A DNA stretch of 64,000 nt from FEN-1219 sp039933105 (GCA_039933105.1 JBDTOT010000013.1:1-64000); one strand, 5' to 3'. Counted from the stretch's first letter, positions 45,864 through 55,562 are shown. Translations and numbers: made by a program. Notes: generated by a model not told the origin, from the sequence alone.

Positions 45864-46790
45864 CTACTCGACTCCAAAACTCCGAAACAGCGCCCGGGTG
45901 ACGCCGCTCGCATCGCGTTGCAGGATTGAACGCATAGTGAGCTGATTTGTACCGAGGGTGACAGTTCCGGTCAACAAAAAGTGCCGGCTCACACCGTCGA
46001 TTTCTTTTAGTACCTTTGGATCGACTAGCCCCTCGAACGTCTTGTCGATGTCGACAAAGGCCCCGTCGTTGCGTTGCTCGACGAGACCTTCGGCAGTGGA
46101 GATGTCGATGTCTTCAGATAAAGACGCGAGCACGACGGCCGAAGCCGTGTTCACATTGAGCTTTGTACCGATGGGCAACGCGGTGACGTAAGGCGCCAGC
46201 GCCGTGTAGATCTCCCGCTTGAACCCGCTCACCGCCATGAGCTCCGAAGCAGACGTGATCAGGGTATCGGCCGCACGATAGGGCGGGTCGGCACCAGCAT
46301 AAGTGACGTCCTCGCCGCCGGTAGGAAACCGCAGATCGTTGTCCGCATCCAACCAGTCGACGACCGCTCCGGCGAGCCCGGGATCGATCTGCAGCAATGT
46401 CAGCAGCCGCTCGAACTGTTGGCGAGCCAGCGTATTCTCCGTGCCGTCGGCCTTGACCAGGTTGTTCAAATTGAAGCGCCCCTGCAGATCCTCGAGCTTG
46501 CCGATGATCGTGCCTCCATCGACGGGCAGCGGCGGCAGCTGTGTGGCCCATTGCTCGCTCAGGTTGTCGCTGGCCGGCGAGTCGACGAGATCCTGGCGCA
46601 GTATGTCGGCCGCCCACGCTTCTGCACCCTGCATGAACATGAGGCCTTGATCGGCAGCGAGCGCGGATTCCGTGCGGCGCAGGTCGAGCGTAGCCTGCCA
46701 CATCAAGTTCACGGCGATGATCGTCCCGATTGCGACGACCAGCATCGCGGTCAGCACGGCGACTCCGCGTTGCCTACCGCGCGGGCTCAT
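45864..46790 (-). CDS. gspK: Minor pseudopilin GspK
   Basis: 308 residues. The pseudopilin N-terminus is RGVAVLTAMLVVAIGTIIA. It lacks the Glu at position +5 of the mature helix (Thr instead), as is normal for GspK, the tip subunit. The large periplasmic alpha domain (DLQGRFNLNNLV, KLNVNTAS) is present. It is coupled to gspJ by ATGA at 46787-46790. Confidence 0.9.
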   Translation of the reverse strand: MSPRGRQRGVAVLTAMLVVAIGTIIAVNLMWQATLDLRRTESALAADQGLMFMQGAEAWAADILRQDLVDSPASDNLSEQWATQLPPLPVDGGTIIGKLEDLQGRFNLNNLVKADGTENTLARQQFERLLTLLQIDPGLAGAVVDWLDADNDLRFPTGGEDVTYAGADPPYRAADTLITSASELMAVSGFKREIYTALAPYVTALPIGTKLNVNTASAVVLASLSEDIDISTAEGLVEQRNDGAFVDIDKTFEGLVDPKVLKEIDGVSRHFLLTGTVTLGTNQLTMRSILQRDASGVTRALFRSFGVE

Positions 46791-47401
46791 CCAGTGGTCT
46801 CCACGAGGCGCCACACGCGGCCCAGATCTTTCAACTCGAGGCCGAACTCGACGGCGCGCGGCCGTAAGACCAAACGCTGCGGACCTTGCACATCGACCGG
46901 CGGCCACTCGAGATGCCATTGACCGGCCGTGTCGAGGAACCGAACCTGGACGTTCTTGACGCCGTCGAGCAGCTCGGTACGTACGGGCGGCGTGGATACC
47001 GTTCGATCCATGACCGGCCAATGCAAGCGTACGAGCTTGTCGTTCTCGAAATTGTAGGCGACGCGTAACACCGTTCCGCGTGGGAACCCGCCGGGGTTGG
47101 ACCAACCACCGCGGCTGAACTCGAGTGCGAATTGCGCGTTCGGATCGGCGAGCATGCTCGGCAGATAGGTCGCACCGAGCTCGTCGCGTGTCTCGCGCGG
47201 TTGCAACTGCGACAGGTCCTGCGTGACGAGCCGCATTGCGAGCTGGATCGCCTGCCAACGTTCGGTGTGCTCGCGCGCGAGTGTCTGTTGCTTGATGACC
47301 TGCGTGAGCCCTGTCAATGCCATCACGCCAATCACCGCGACGATCGCCAGCGCGACGAGCATCTCGATCAACGTGAATCCGCGGGCCAAACGCTTATGCA
47401 T
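46787..47401 (-). CDS. gspJ: Minor pseudopilin GspJ
   Basis: 204 residues with prepilin leader MHKRLARG cleaved before FTLIEMLVALAI. The globular domain has the GspJ-type sequence (RGTVLRVAYNF). It forms the pseudopilus tip complex with GspI and GspK and starts 2 bp after gspI. Confidence 0.9.
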   Translation of the reverse strand: MHKRLARGFTLIEMLVALAIVAVIGVMALTGLTQVIKQQTLAREHTERWQAIQLAMRLVTQDLSQLQPRETRDELGATYLPSMLADPNAQFALEFSRGGWSNPGGFPRGTVLRVAYNFENDKLVRLHWPVMDRTVSTPPVRTELLDGVKNVQVRFLDTAGQWHLEWPPVDVQGPQRLVLRPRAVEFGLELKDLGRVWRLVETTG

Positions 47402-47403
47402 GC

Positions 47404-47841
47404 TCAACCTCGCTGGCCGCCGGCCCGCGGCGAAGACCACTGCGGTGGCAGGAACCCGGGAGGAGCGGGCGGCTCGATCAACCCAGACACTTTGTGCACG
47501 ACACGTTTGGGGTCTGCTGCAAATGACACGGACACGTCCACGCGATGCAGATTCTTCACGCCCGTCTCTTGAACCTTGATGACGCACCGCCATTTCTGGC
47601 CCGCGAACTCGACATCCTCGTCGGAGTCGCCGATGGCCGGCCACGTGGAGCCCACACTGAGCTCCGTGAGCTTGTTCGTGGCGATCCAGCTGGCCAGCGT
47701 TTTCTGCTCTATATAGACCGCTGCCGCCGCGTAGCGGTTCAGCTGCGTGTTCACGGCCATCATGCCGAGCGAGACGATCACGAGGGCGACCATCGCTTCC
47801 AGCAACGTGAACCCTCGCGTACTAGACGCGTTAGCGCCCAT
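47404..47841 (-). CDS. gspI: Minor pseudopilin GspI
   Basis: 145 residues. Prepilin leader MGANASSTRG is followed by FTLLEAMVALVIVSLG, and the WIATNKLTEL motif is typical of GspI. Its start overlaps the gspH end by 11 bp. Confidence 0.91.
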   Translation of the reverse strand: MGANASSTRGFTLLEAMVALVIVSLGMMAVNTQLNRYAAAAVYIEQKTLASWIATNKLTELSVGSTWPAIGDSDEDVEFAGQKWRCVIKVQETGVKNLHRVDVSVSFAADPKRVVHKVSGLIEPPAPPGFLPPQWSSPRAGGQRG

Positions 47842-48403
47842 CGAAGCCTGCTTCGCTCACTTTCAGCGTGCCGTCGAGGTCGCCGGTGAGCTCGAATCGG
47901 CCGGGGCGCCCCTCACGCGACACTTCGAGTTTGAACGGCGTCACTTCGCCGCTCGACAACAACATGACCTGCGGCTCGGGCTTCTCGATGTCGACGTTCT
48001 TGAAATCTCGCTTGAGCTCGACCTCACGTCCGTCGAGTAGTAGAGCCATCGTCAAGCGCGGATGCAGCTCATAGACCTGGAGGAGCTTGTCGTCGGCGGC
48101 CTCCACCCACGCGAGCTTCGTGTAGTCGTAGAGATAGAAGCGATAGCCAGTCGTCGTGAAGAGCAATGCGTAATCGCGGCTCTGCATCAACGACTCTTCG
48201 TGCAGAAGACTCAACAGGCCGCGCAGGCGATTCGTCTCTTCGTTAATGTCTCGATCGTTGCCGAGGCCGCCCATCGCCAGGACAACGGCACCCGCGATGA
48301 TGCCGATAATCGCGACGACGACCATGAGCTCGAGCAGCGAGAAGCCGCGGCACGCGCCGGGCAAAGGTGCTCGGCTAGAATTCCCAGTTGCCGATGTCGG
48401 CAT
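47831..48403 (-). CDS. gspH: Minor pseudopilin GspH
   Basis: Predicted 190 residues. The prepilin cleavage site is ACRG/FSLLELMVVVAIIG. ATG 48403, preceded by GAAGG, gives a 20-residue leader and overlaps gspG by 29 bp. TTG 48364 would give a more usual 7-residue leader, so the start is uncertain. The C-terminal domain is GspH-like. Confidence 0.86.
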   Translation of the reverse strand: MPTSATGNSSRAPLPGACRGFSLLELMVVVAIIGIIAGAVVLAMGGLGNDRDINEETNRLRGLLSLLHEESLMQSRDYALLFTTTGYRFYLYDYTKLAWVEAADDKLLQVYELHPRLTMALLLDGREVELKRDFKNVDIEKPEPQVMLLSSGEVTPFKLEVSREGRPGRFELTGDLDGTLKVSEAGFDGR

Positions 48404-48812
48404 TGACGCCTTCGCCGCCTTCCTGGCCGTCGGCTCCAAACGTAAACACATCGAACTCGCCATGCTGGCCCGGGTAGGCGTACTGGTACGGTTTGTTCCA
48501 CGGATCTACCGGTAAGCGAGGCAATTGCTGCTTCCAGTTTGGCGCGGATGCCTCACCTGGGTTTGTCACGAGCGCCTGGAGTCCATCGGCGGTGCTCGGA
48601 TACTTGAAGTTGTCGAGCCGATACAGATTCAGTGCTGTCTCGATGCCGCGGAGGTCCTGCTTGGCTCGATTTTTCGAGGCCGTATCGAGCTGACCGATGA
48701 AGTTCGGCACCACGATCGCTGCGAGCAGGCCGATGATCACGACGACGACCATGATCTCGAGCAACGTGAACCCTTGCTGCCCAACGCGGCGAGGTGTTCT
48801 GATCGGGTCCAT
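48375..48812 (-). CDS. gspG: Major pseudopilin GspG
   Basis: 145 residues. Prepilin leader is cleaved before FTLLEIMVVVVIIG. The C-terminal calcium-site and disulfide-free fold (YPSTADGLQALV, DPWNKPYQYAYPG, FTFGADGQEGGEG) is characteristic. It polymerises into the pseudopilus that pushes folded substrates through GspD. It is the first gene of gspGHIJKLMN; gspC, D, E and F are not in the window. Confidence 0.95.
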   Translation of the reverse strand: MDPIRTPRRVGQQGFTLLEIMVVVVIIGLLAAIVVPNFIGQLDTASKNRAKQDLRGIETALNLYRLDNFKYPSTADGLQALVTNPGEASAPNWKQQLPRLPVDPWNKPYQYAYPGQHGEFDVFTFGADGQEGGEGVNADIGNWEF

Positions 48813-48876
48813 AAGGCTACCTTCGGTTGCGGCCGGATTCGGCGCCGAAGATAGCACAGTCATTGAGATATCCATT

Positions 48877-49497
48877 GTGAACAAAGGCCTTATCGCGAAA
48901 CTTAAAGACGTCGCTCATTGGCGACTGCGGCGCGGGTGGCCCCTCCTCGCACTGGCTTTGGCGAGCCTGACGCTGGAGGTCGCCGGGGACACCGGTAGGC
49001 TGTGGGGCAGGTACGACGGCGCTCTGATCATGCAGGGCGAATACTGGCGTCTCATCACCGCTCACGCTGTCCACCTCGGTTGGGGCCATCTCTGGCCAAA
49101 TCTGACAGCGCTGCTGTTGATTGGTGCACTGTTCGAGGACCTGTTCGATGCAGGAATGTGGCTCCTGCTAGCCGCGGCGTCCGCTGGGTCCATCGATCTC
49201 GGCCTATTGCTGCTCGACCGGGACGTCGACTGGTACGTGGGGCTGTCCGGTGTATTACACGGCTTCGTCGCGGCGGGCGCGTTGACGTCTTGCGTCCGCG
49301 GTCAGTCGATCGGGTGGCCGCTCGCTCTCGGCCTCGCAGCCAAGCTCGTTTTTGAACAGACGGTCGGGCCGGTCCCGTTCACGGCTGCCGCGGTCGGCGG
49401 ACCCGTCGTCGTCGCATCCCACTTATATGGAACCGCCGGCGGGCTCGCGGCTGCAGCGGTTGTTCACATCGTTCGCGTGCGCAGGGCGCGCGTATAA
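48877..49497 (+). CDS. rrtA: Rhombosortase
   Basis: Predicted 206-residue intramembrane serine protease of the rhomboid superfamily with about six helices. The catalytic Ser is in GLSGVLHGF and the His in ASHLYGTAGG; HLWPNLTALLLIGALFE is the rhomboid HxxxN region. Rhombosortases cleave GlyGly-CTERM proteins, which are type II secretion substrates, so the position divergent from gspG (64-bp gap) fits. Start GTG 48877 is chosen; its ribosome binding site is weak. No GlyGly-CTERM protein was noticed in this window. Confidence 0.85.
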   Translation: MNKGLIAKLKDVAHWRLRRGWPLLALALASLTLEVAGDTGRLWGRYDGALIMQGEYWRLITAHAVHLGWGHLWPNLTALLLIGALFEDLFDAGMWLLLAAASAGSIDLGLLLLDRDVDWYVGLSGVLHGFVAAGALTSCVRGQSIGWPLALGLAAKLVFEQTVGPVPFTAAAVGGPVVVASHLYGTAGGLAAAAVVHIVRVRRARV

Positions 49498-49528
49498 TCG
49501 CGCGTCGCATTTCAACCCTCGAGAACTT

Positions 49529-50299
49529 ATGGATCTGTCCGCGCTACCTGCTCTACCCGGCGTCGCCGGACGTGTAGCCCTCGTCACCGGCGCTTCACGG
49601 GGCATTGGTAGAGCGATCGCGGAAACATTGGCGCGACAGGGCGCCACGGTGATCGGAACCGCGACGAGCGAGCAGGGAGCCTCCTCGATCAGCGAATGGC
49701 TCGCGGCGCTCGGACTGCGCGGCCGCGGCGCACCGCTCGACGTCGGCAACGATCAGTCGGTGGAAACACTGTTCGCCGACCTTGCCGGCCGCGAAGGTGC
49801 GCCCGAGATTGTCGTCAACAACGCAGGCATCACGCGCGACAACCTTTTGATGCGGATGAAGCCGGACGAGTGGAACGACGTCGTGTCGACGAACCTCTCG
49901 TCGGTGTATCGCGTGTGTAAGGCGAGCCTTCGCGGCATGATGAAGGCGCGGTACGGAAGGATCATCAACATCAGCTCGGTCGTTGGGCTGATCGGCAACC
50001 CGGGGCAGGCGAACTACGCGGCCGCGAAGGCAGGCATGATTGGCTTCACGAAATCTTTGGCGCGCGAGATTGCGTCGCGCAACATCACCGTGAACGCGGT
50101 CGCACCCGGGTTCATCGAAACCGACATGACACGTGCGCTCGACGAACGGCAGGTGGAAGCGCTGAAGTCGCAGATTCCGCTCGCGAGGCTCGGCACGGCC
50201 GCTGATGTGGCCGCAGCTGTCGCATTCCTCGCCTCCGACGCGGGCGCCTACATCACGGGTGAAACGTTGAACGTCAACGGCGGTCTGTCGATGCACTAA
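49529..50299 (+). CDS. fabG: 3-oxoacyl-ACP reductase FabG
   Basis: 256-residue short-chain dehydrogenase. VALVTGASRGIGRAIAE binds NADPH. The catalytic Ser and Tyr-x3-Lys are in NISSVVG and NYAAAKAG, and PGFIETDMTRAL is typical of FabG. It opens the fatty-acid cluster fabG-acpP-fabF. fabD and fabH, often upstream, are not present here. Confidence 0.94.
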   Translation: MDLSALPALPGVAGRVALVTGASRGIGRAIAETLARQGATVIGTATSEQGASSISEWLAALGLRGRGAPLDVGNDQSVETLFADLAGREGAPEIVVNNAGITRDNLLMRMKPDEWNDVVSTNLSSVYRVCKASLRGMMKARYGRIINISSVVGLIGNPGQANYAAAKAGMIGFTKSLAREIASRNITVNAVAPGFIETDMTRALDERQVEALKSQIPLARLGTAADVAAAVAFLASDAGAYITGETLNVNGGLSMH

Positions 50300-50449
50300 G
50301 CCGTAGCAGAATTCGTTGACAATCGGGGGATTGCGGCCTTGGGGCCGACTGTCCGGCATCTGTAGAATGGCCCCATCGATTCCAATACAATACGCGCCAC
50401 ATCGGCCGGGCCCCTTGGTCCGGCCGGTCAATTAATAAGGGGTAGGAAT

Positions 50450-50692
50450 ATGAGTAGCGTCGAAGAGCAAGTCAGAGGGATCATTGCCGAGCAGCTTGGT
50501 CTCAAAGCCGACGAAATCAAGAACGATGCATCGTTCGTCGATGATCTGGGCGCTGACTCTTTGGATACCGTCGAGCTCGTCATGGCGTTGGAAGAGGAGT
50601 TCGAAACCGAAATCCCTGACGACGACGCCGAGAAGATCACCACCGTGCAGCAGGCCATCGACTACATTCGTGCCCGCCAGACCGCAGCCTAG
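50450..50692 (+). CDS. acpP: Acyl carrier protein AcpP
   Basis: 80 residues, acidic. The phosphopantetheine Ser is in DDLGADSLDTVELVMALEE. A good ribosome binding site (AAGGGGTAGGA) precedes the ATG. The 150-bp upstream gap holds a TTGACA (50316), a TACAAT -10-like hexamer (50386) and a hairpin CGGCCGG/CCGGCCG (50404-50427) in the probable 5' leader, but no well-spaced promoter could be fixed. Confidence 0.97.
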   Translation: MSSVEEQVRGIIAEQLGLKADEIKNDASFVDDLGADSLDTVELVMALEEEFETEIPDDDAEKITTVQQAIDYIRARQTAA

Positions 50693-50751
50693 CCACAGGC
50701 GTCTGCTCACGAGCCCCGCCATCTCTTCCTCCGCAGTCCGAGACCCCGACC

Positions 50752-51993
50752 GTGTCTAAACGGCGCGTCGTAGTCACAGGCCTTGGCCTGATATCCCCGG
50801 TCGGCAACACCGTTGCCGAAGGGTGGAAGAACGTCCGCGACGGCATCAGCGGTATCGGTCCGATCGAACATTTCGACGCCAGCGCGTTCACGACGCGCTT
50901 CGCCGGCACGATCAAGAACTTCGACCCTGCGCACTACATGGAGCCCAAAGAGGCTCGCAAGTGCGACCCGTTCATGCACTACGGCATCGCGTCGTGTGTG
51001 CAAGCGCTCCGCGATTCGGGGCTCGAAGTGAAGGAACCTAACGCGCACCGTTTTGGTGTCGCAATGGGATCCGGCATCGGCGGCATCAGCACGATCGAAG
51101 CGAACCATTCGAAATGGCTCGAAGGCGGCCCGCGCAGAATCTCGCCATTCTTCGTGCCCGCAAGCATCATCAACATGATTTCCGGACACGTGTCGATCAA
51201 CCATGGATTGACCGGTCCGAACCTGGGCATTGTCACTGCATGCACTACCGGGACGCACTCCATCGGTCTCGCTGCGCGCCTGATTCAATACGGCGACGCC
51301 GACTACATGCTCGCCGGCGGCGCCGAATTTGCGGCCACACCGTTGGGTCTGGGCGGCTTTTGCGCGGCACGCGCATTGTCGCAGCGTAACGACGACCCGA
51401 AGCGCGCGAGCCGACCATGGGATCGCGATCGCGACGGCTTCGTCTTGAGCGACGGAGCAGGCTGTATCGCTCTCGAGGAATACGAGCACGCCAAAGCACG
51501 CGGCGCACAGATCTATGCCGAGTTCGTGGGTTTCGGCATGAGTGCGGATGCGCACCACATCACCGCGCCCGCAGAGAACGGCCAAGGCGCTTACCAATGC
51601 ATGGTCAACGCCATGCGCGACGCTGGGCTGAATCCGGAACAAATCGGCTACGTGAACGCTCACGGCACCTCGACGCCACTCGGCGATGTCGCGGAGACCG
51701 TAGCCCTCAAGCGCGCATTCGGTGACGCCGCCAAGTCCGTTGCAGTTAGCTCCACGAAGTCCACGACCGGGCACATGATTGGTGCCGCGGGCGGCGCCGA
51801 AGCCATCTTCACGATTTTGGCACTGCGCGATCAGGTCGTTCCGCCGACCATCAACCTCGAGAATCCCGATCCCGCCTGCGATCTCGACTACACGCCGAAC
51901 ACCGCACGTAGCCTGACCCTCGAGTACGCGCTGTCGAATTCATTTGGGTTCGGCGGGACCAACGGCACCGTCGTCTTCAAGCGAGCCCGCTGA
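50752..51993 (+). CDS. fabF: 3-oxoacyl-ACP synthase II FabF
   Basis: 413-residue elongating condensing enzyme. The catalytic Cys is in VTACTTGTHS; the two His are in NAHGTSTPLGD and STTGHMIGAAGG. It starts with GTG 50752. FabF condenses malonyl-ACP with growing acyl-ACP and controls cis-vaccenate formation with temperature in model species. Confidence 0.96.
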   Translation: MSKRRVVVTGLGLISPVGNTVAEGWKNVRDGISGIGPIEHFDASAFTTRFAGTIKNFDPAHYMEPKEARKCDPFMHYGIASCVQALRDSGLEVKEPNAHRFGVAMGSGIGGISTIEANHSKWLEGGPRRISPFFVPASIINMISGHVSINHGLTGPNLGIVTACTTGTHSIGLAARLIQYGDADYMLAGGAEFAATPLGLGGFCAARALSQRNDDPKRASRPWDRDRDGFVLSDGAGCIALEEYEHAKARGAQIYAEFVGFGMSADAHHITAPAENGQGAYQCMVNAMRDAGLNPEQIGYVNAHGTSTPLGDVAETVALKRAFGDAAKSVAVSSTKSTTGHMIGAAGGAEAIFTILALRDQVVPPTINLENPDPACDLDYTPNTARSLTLEYALSNSFGFGGTNGTVVFKRAR

Positions 51994-52083
51994 GGGCCGC
52001 CAAACGTCCGGCCTGTCGACATGACGGGCAACGACCGTTCTGCTACAAACCAGGCTGACCTCGGCCGCAGCGATTGAATCGTC

Positions 52084-52905
52084 GTGGAAACCCTTTGGCT
52101 CGTGAATGGACAGCGAACCGGCGTCGATCCCGCCGACCGCGGGCTCGCGTATGGCGACGGGCTTTTCGAGACAATGGCCGCGCGCGACGGCCAAATTCGC
52201 TGGCTCGATCTGCACCTCGACCGTCTCGAGGAGGGTTGCCGCCGCCTCGAGATTCCTCCGCCGGAGCGGCACGTCCTGACAAACGAAATCGCGAACCACC
52301 GCACGCGCGGCGGCCGCGCCGTCGTAAAGGTGATCGTGACACGCGGCCCCGGTACCCGCGGCTATGCGCCGCCGGCGACTCCCGTACCGACTCGGATTGT
52401 CTCGATCGGTGCCTGGCCTGACTATCCGAACAGCCATTACGCAAACGGCATTCGCGTGTGCGTGTGTCGCCTACGACTCGCGACGAATCCGGTGCTCGCC
52501 GGTGTGAAGCATCTGAATCGCTTGGAGCACGTGCTTGCGCATCTCGAGTTGCGCGGCACCAATGCAGAGCAGGGGCTCCTTCTCGATACGAGCGAGCACG
52601 TCGTCGGCGGAACGAGCAGTAACGTATTTGCCATACAACGGGGGCAGTTGCTCACGCCGGCCATCGAACGAGCCGGGATCAAAGGTGTCATGCGCCGTGT
52701 CGTGCTCGCGGCCGCCGCGGAGATTGGTTTGCAAACCGCGGAGCGCGACTTGACGCTTGCGGAAGTCGCGAACGCCGACGAGCTTTTCATGACGAATGCG
52801 CTGTTCGGCATCTGGCCGGTCGCCGTGTTCGAGAACAGAACGCTGGCGCCCGGCCCCGTTACGCGGAAACTCATGCAGCACTTACGCGTAGGTTCCGATG
52901 CGTAG
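52084..52905 (+). CDS. pabC: Aminodeoxychorismate lyase PabC
   Basis: 273-residue fold-type IV PLP enzyme releasing 4-aminobenzoate for folate. The PLP lysine is in GVKHLNRLEHVLA, and RGLAYGDGLFETMA opens the family. GTG 52084 start. The fabF-pabC-mltG-tmk-holB order is conserved across gammaproteobacteria. It overlaps mltG by 8 bp. Confidence 0.92.
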   Translation: METLWLVNGQRTGVDPADRGLAYGDGLFETMAARDGQIRWLDLHLDRLEEGCRRLEIPPPERHVLTNEIANHRTRGGRAVVKVIVTRGPGTRGYAPPATPVPTRIVSIGAWPDYPNSHYANGIRVCVCRLRLATNPVLAGVKHLNRLEHVLAHLELRGTNAEQGLLLDTSEHVVGGTSSNVFAIQRGQLLTPAIERAGIKGVMRRVVLAAAAEIGLQTAERDLTLAEVANADELFMTNALFGIWPVAVFENRTLAPGPVTRKLMQHLRVGSDA

Positions 52906-53917
52906 CCGCGTTTGGTTGTCGCTGCTGACGGTGATCGCGCTCGTCGCGGCCGGGGGCGCTGCGACCGCGTTCGCGTGGCGCACTCTGAATACCGCTATAG
53001 CGCTACCCGCGGAGGGATCGTGGCTCGAAGTCGAGAACGGAATGTCGTTGCGGCGCGTAGCTACACAACTCGGGGAGCGGGGAGTATTGGCTTACCCGTG
53101 GCTGCTTACCGCGTACGCACGCGCGACGGGAGATGCGACGCGAATTCGCGCCGGAGAATACCAGTTGCCGTCGGGCACGACGCCGCTCTCACTGCTATCG
53201 AGGCTCGTGTCCGGTCAGGTGTATCTGCATCAAATGACGATCGTCGAGGGCTGGCGGTTCACAGACCTGCTGCGCACACTGCGCTCCAACCCGGCGATCG
53301 TTGCAGGCGCTCTCGACGGGCCCGGCATAATGGCGGCGCTAGGCGAACCCGGAGTGCATCCGGAAGGTCAGTTCTTTCCCGATACGTACAGGTTTGCAAA
53401 GGGGACAACGGAGCTCGACGTGTTACGACAGGCACATCAAGCGCTACTGTCGCACCTCGAGGCGGCGTGGCAGTCGCGGTCGCCGAAATCGCAGGTGAAG
53501 AGTTCGTACGAAGCCCTGATTATGGCGTCGATTATCGAGAAGGAGACCGCATTGCCCGCGGAGCGACGTTTGATCGCAGGCGTTTTTCACGAGCGCTTGC
53601 GACGCAACATGCGGCTGCAGACCGACCCCACCGTCATTTACGGGCTCGGTGAAGCCTTCGACGGCAATCTGCGCCGTGACGATCTCGAGCGCGACACGCC
53701 ATACAACACATACACGCGTGGCGGGCTGCCGCCGACACCGATTGCCTTGCCCGGCGCCGGGGCGCTCGAGGCAGCTGTGATGCCGGAAATTAGCGGTGCC
53801 GTGTATTTCGTAGCCACAGGTCGAGGCGACGGCAGTCATCATTTTTCGGCGACGCTCGAAGAGCATGACCGCGCAGTGCGCGACTACTTGCGGCAGTTGC
53901 GAAACCCGGAGCGGTGA
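52898..53917 (+). CDS. mltG: Endolytic murein transglycosylase MltG
   Basis: 339 residues with an N-terminal membrane anchor (LLTVIALVAAGGAATAFA). The LysM-like subdomain is followed by the catalytic region, with the Glu in ASIIEKETALPAERR and QTDPTVIYGLG. It cuts nascent glycan strands and so limits chain length. Confidence 0.93.
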   Translation: MRSRVWLSLLTVIALVAAGGAATAFAWRTLNTAIALPAEGSWLEVENGMSLRRVATQLGERGVLAYPWLLTAYARATGDATRIRAGEYQLPSGTTPLSLLSRLVSGQVYLHQMTIVEGWRFTDLLRTLRSNPAIVAGALDGPGIMAALGEPGVHPEGQFFPDTYRFAKGTTELDVLRQAHQALLSHLEAAWQSRSPKSQVKSSYEALIMASIIEKETALPAERRLIAGVFHERLRRNMRLQTDPTVIYGLGEAFDGNLRRDDLERDTPYNTYTRGGLPPTPIALPGAGALEAAVMPEISGAVYFVATGRGDGSHHFSATLEEHDRAVRDYLRQLRNPER

Positions 53918-54546
53918 TGCGCGGCGCATTCATCACGCTCGAAGGCGGCGAAGGCGTTGGCAAGTCCACGAATCTCTCGTTCGTCGCCGACACCTTGAAG
54001 GCCACGGGGCGGGACGTGCTCACGACACGCGAGCCCGGCGGCACTCCGCTCGGCGAACGCATTCGCAGCTGGATTCTCGAGGGCGATCACGGCCGTCTGT
54101 CGGCCGAAGTAGAAGCGCTGCTGATGTTCGCCGCGCGCGCGCAGCACCTCGAGCAGGTCATTCGGCCGGCGTTGGCAGCCGGCCGTTGGGTTGTTTGTGA
54201 TCGATTCACGGATGCCACGTTTGCCTATCAAGGGGGAGGGCGGGGTGCGAACCCTGCGCTGCTGCGTAACCTGCGCGCGGAAATCCAGCAGGGCCTCGAG
54301 CCGGACTTGACGTTGTTGCTCGATGCGCCGCTCGACGTGGGTTCTGGTCGCATCGCCGAGCGCGTACCCGATCATTTCGAGCGCGAGCAGCGCCCGTTCT
54401 TCGAACGCGTGCGCAATGCATACCTACAGCTGGCCGCGGAGAATTCGGCACGGATCAAGATCGTCAACGCGTCGCAGCCGCTCTCCGCAGTGCAAACGCA
54501 AATCGCCGTGCAACTCGATGCACTGGCCGCTAGGTTTCAGCCATGA
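53917..54546 (+). CDS. tmk: Thymidylate kinase Tmk
   Basis: 209-residue P-loop kinase making dTDP. EGGEGVGKST is the P-loop, REPGGTPLGE the DRX-like thymidine region, and VCDRFTDATFAYQGGGRG the DRY motif. ATG 53917 shares a base with the mltG stop, with GGAG 5 bases upstream. Confidence 0.95.
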   Translation: MRGAFITLEGGEGVGKSTNLSFVADTLKATGRDVLTTREPGGTPLGERIRSWILEGDHGRLSAEVEALLMFAARAQHLEQVIRPALAAGRWVVCDRFTDATFAYQGGGRGANPALLRNLRAEIQQGLEPDLTLLLDAPLDVGSGRIAERVPDHFEREQRPFFERVRNAYLQLAAENSARIKIVNASQPLSAVQTQIAVQLDALAARFQP

Positions 54547-55562
54547 CCACGAACTCACCGATCGAGATACTGGGAACGAAGCTTTGCCCATGGCTCGCTC
54601 CCGCTTTCGAACGTTTGCAGGCGGCACGACGCGCGCAACGGCTAGGCCACGCGTGGCTCATCGCGGGCCCGGCGGGGATCGGCAAGCTCAATCTCGCCTT
54701 GGTCGCGGCGCATCAGCTGTTGCGCGACGCGGCCGCGCCGCCGCAACCCTTGGGTCCGGCGGAGGCGCTGGCGGCGCTTGCGGCACGGTACGAGCCGGCC
54801 GACCATGCTGCGGATTTGCACTGGATCCATCCGCAGGAGGAGAAGAACACGATCTCCATCGAGCAGATACGCGACCTGATCGACGCGATCAGCCTCACGG
54901 CACATGGTGCCGCCAAGGTGGTCATTATCGAACCTGCGGACGCGATGACAGCGCCCGCGGCCAATGCGTTGTTGAAGACCCTCGAGGAGCCCGCTGGCGC
55001 CGCGTACCTATTCCTGTTGAGTAGTCAGCCGAACCGACTCCCCGCCACGATCCGAAGTCGTTGCCAGCGCCTCGATATCGTCCGCCCCGCACCCGCGACG
55101 CTCGCGGCATGGCTCGGCGTGACCGATGCCGCGGCGGTCGCGGATGCGTGGCAGATGACGGGTGGAGCGCCGCTCCGCGTAGCCCAGCTAACGTCCCAGG
55201 CAGACTCCACTTGGAACAACAAGTTACGTACTGATCTTTCGGCGATATCTAGCGATGCCAGAGACCCGATGGCAGTCGCTGACACGTGGGCCAAAGGTGA
55301 CACGGAGCTAGCACTGGTTTGGCTCATGCACGAACTGCACGCGGAGGTGCGTCAGCGCGTCGATGCCGAGGGTTCGACCGCGGTCACAGTTCGCCCAGAC
55401 GCTACGTTGCATAATGCATGGTGCCTACTGACACTTAAGACGTTGTTCGAGCAGTACGACAAAGCCGAGAGACTCCTGAACCAGCTCGGCTCCGGAGTCA
55501 ATCTGGAGCTCGCGATTCAGGCGCTTTTGGTCGGTTTTGTGGTGAATCGAGGACAGTCGTGA
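54543..55562 (+). CDS. holB: DNA polymerase III subunit delta' HolB
   Basis: 339-residue clamp-loader subunit. The P-loop reads GPAGIGKLNLA, lacking the Ser/Thr after GK; delta' is a stator that does not hydrolyse ATP, so this is expected. The arginine-finger region SRCQRLDI is present. The zinc cysteines of E. coli HolB are not evident. It overlaps tmk by ATGA. Confidence 0.92.
   Translation: MTTNSPIEILGTKLCPWLAPAFERLQAARRAQRLGHAWLIAGPAGIGKLNLALVAAHQLLRDAAAPPQPLGPAEALAALAARYEPADHAADLHWIHPQEEKNTISIEQIRDLIDAISLTAHGAAKVVIIEPADAMTAPAANALLKTLEEPAGAAYLFLLSSQPNRLPATIRSRCQRLDIVRPAPATLAAWLGVTDAAAVADAWQMTGGAPLRVAQLTSQADSTWNNKLRTDLSAISSDARDPMAVADTWAKGDTELALVWLMHELHAEVRQRVDAEGSTAVTVRPDATLHNAWCLLTLKTLFEQYDKAERLLNQLGSGVNLELAIQALLVGFVVNRGQS

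Noticed and set aside
45864..46790. Missing Glu+5 in GspK
   Set aside because: GspK normally lacks this Glu, consistent with its position at the pseudopilus tip.
54543..55562. Degenerate P-loop in HolB as a possible defect
   Set aside because: Delta' subunits commonly lack ATP hydrolysis, so the change is normal for the family.
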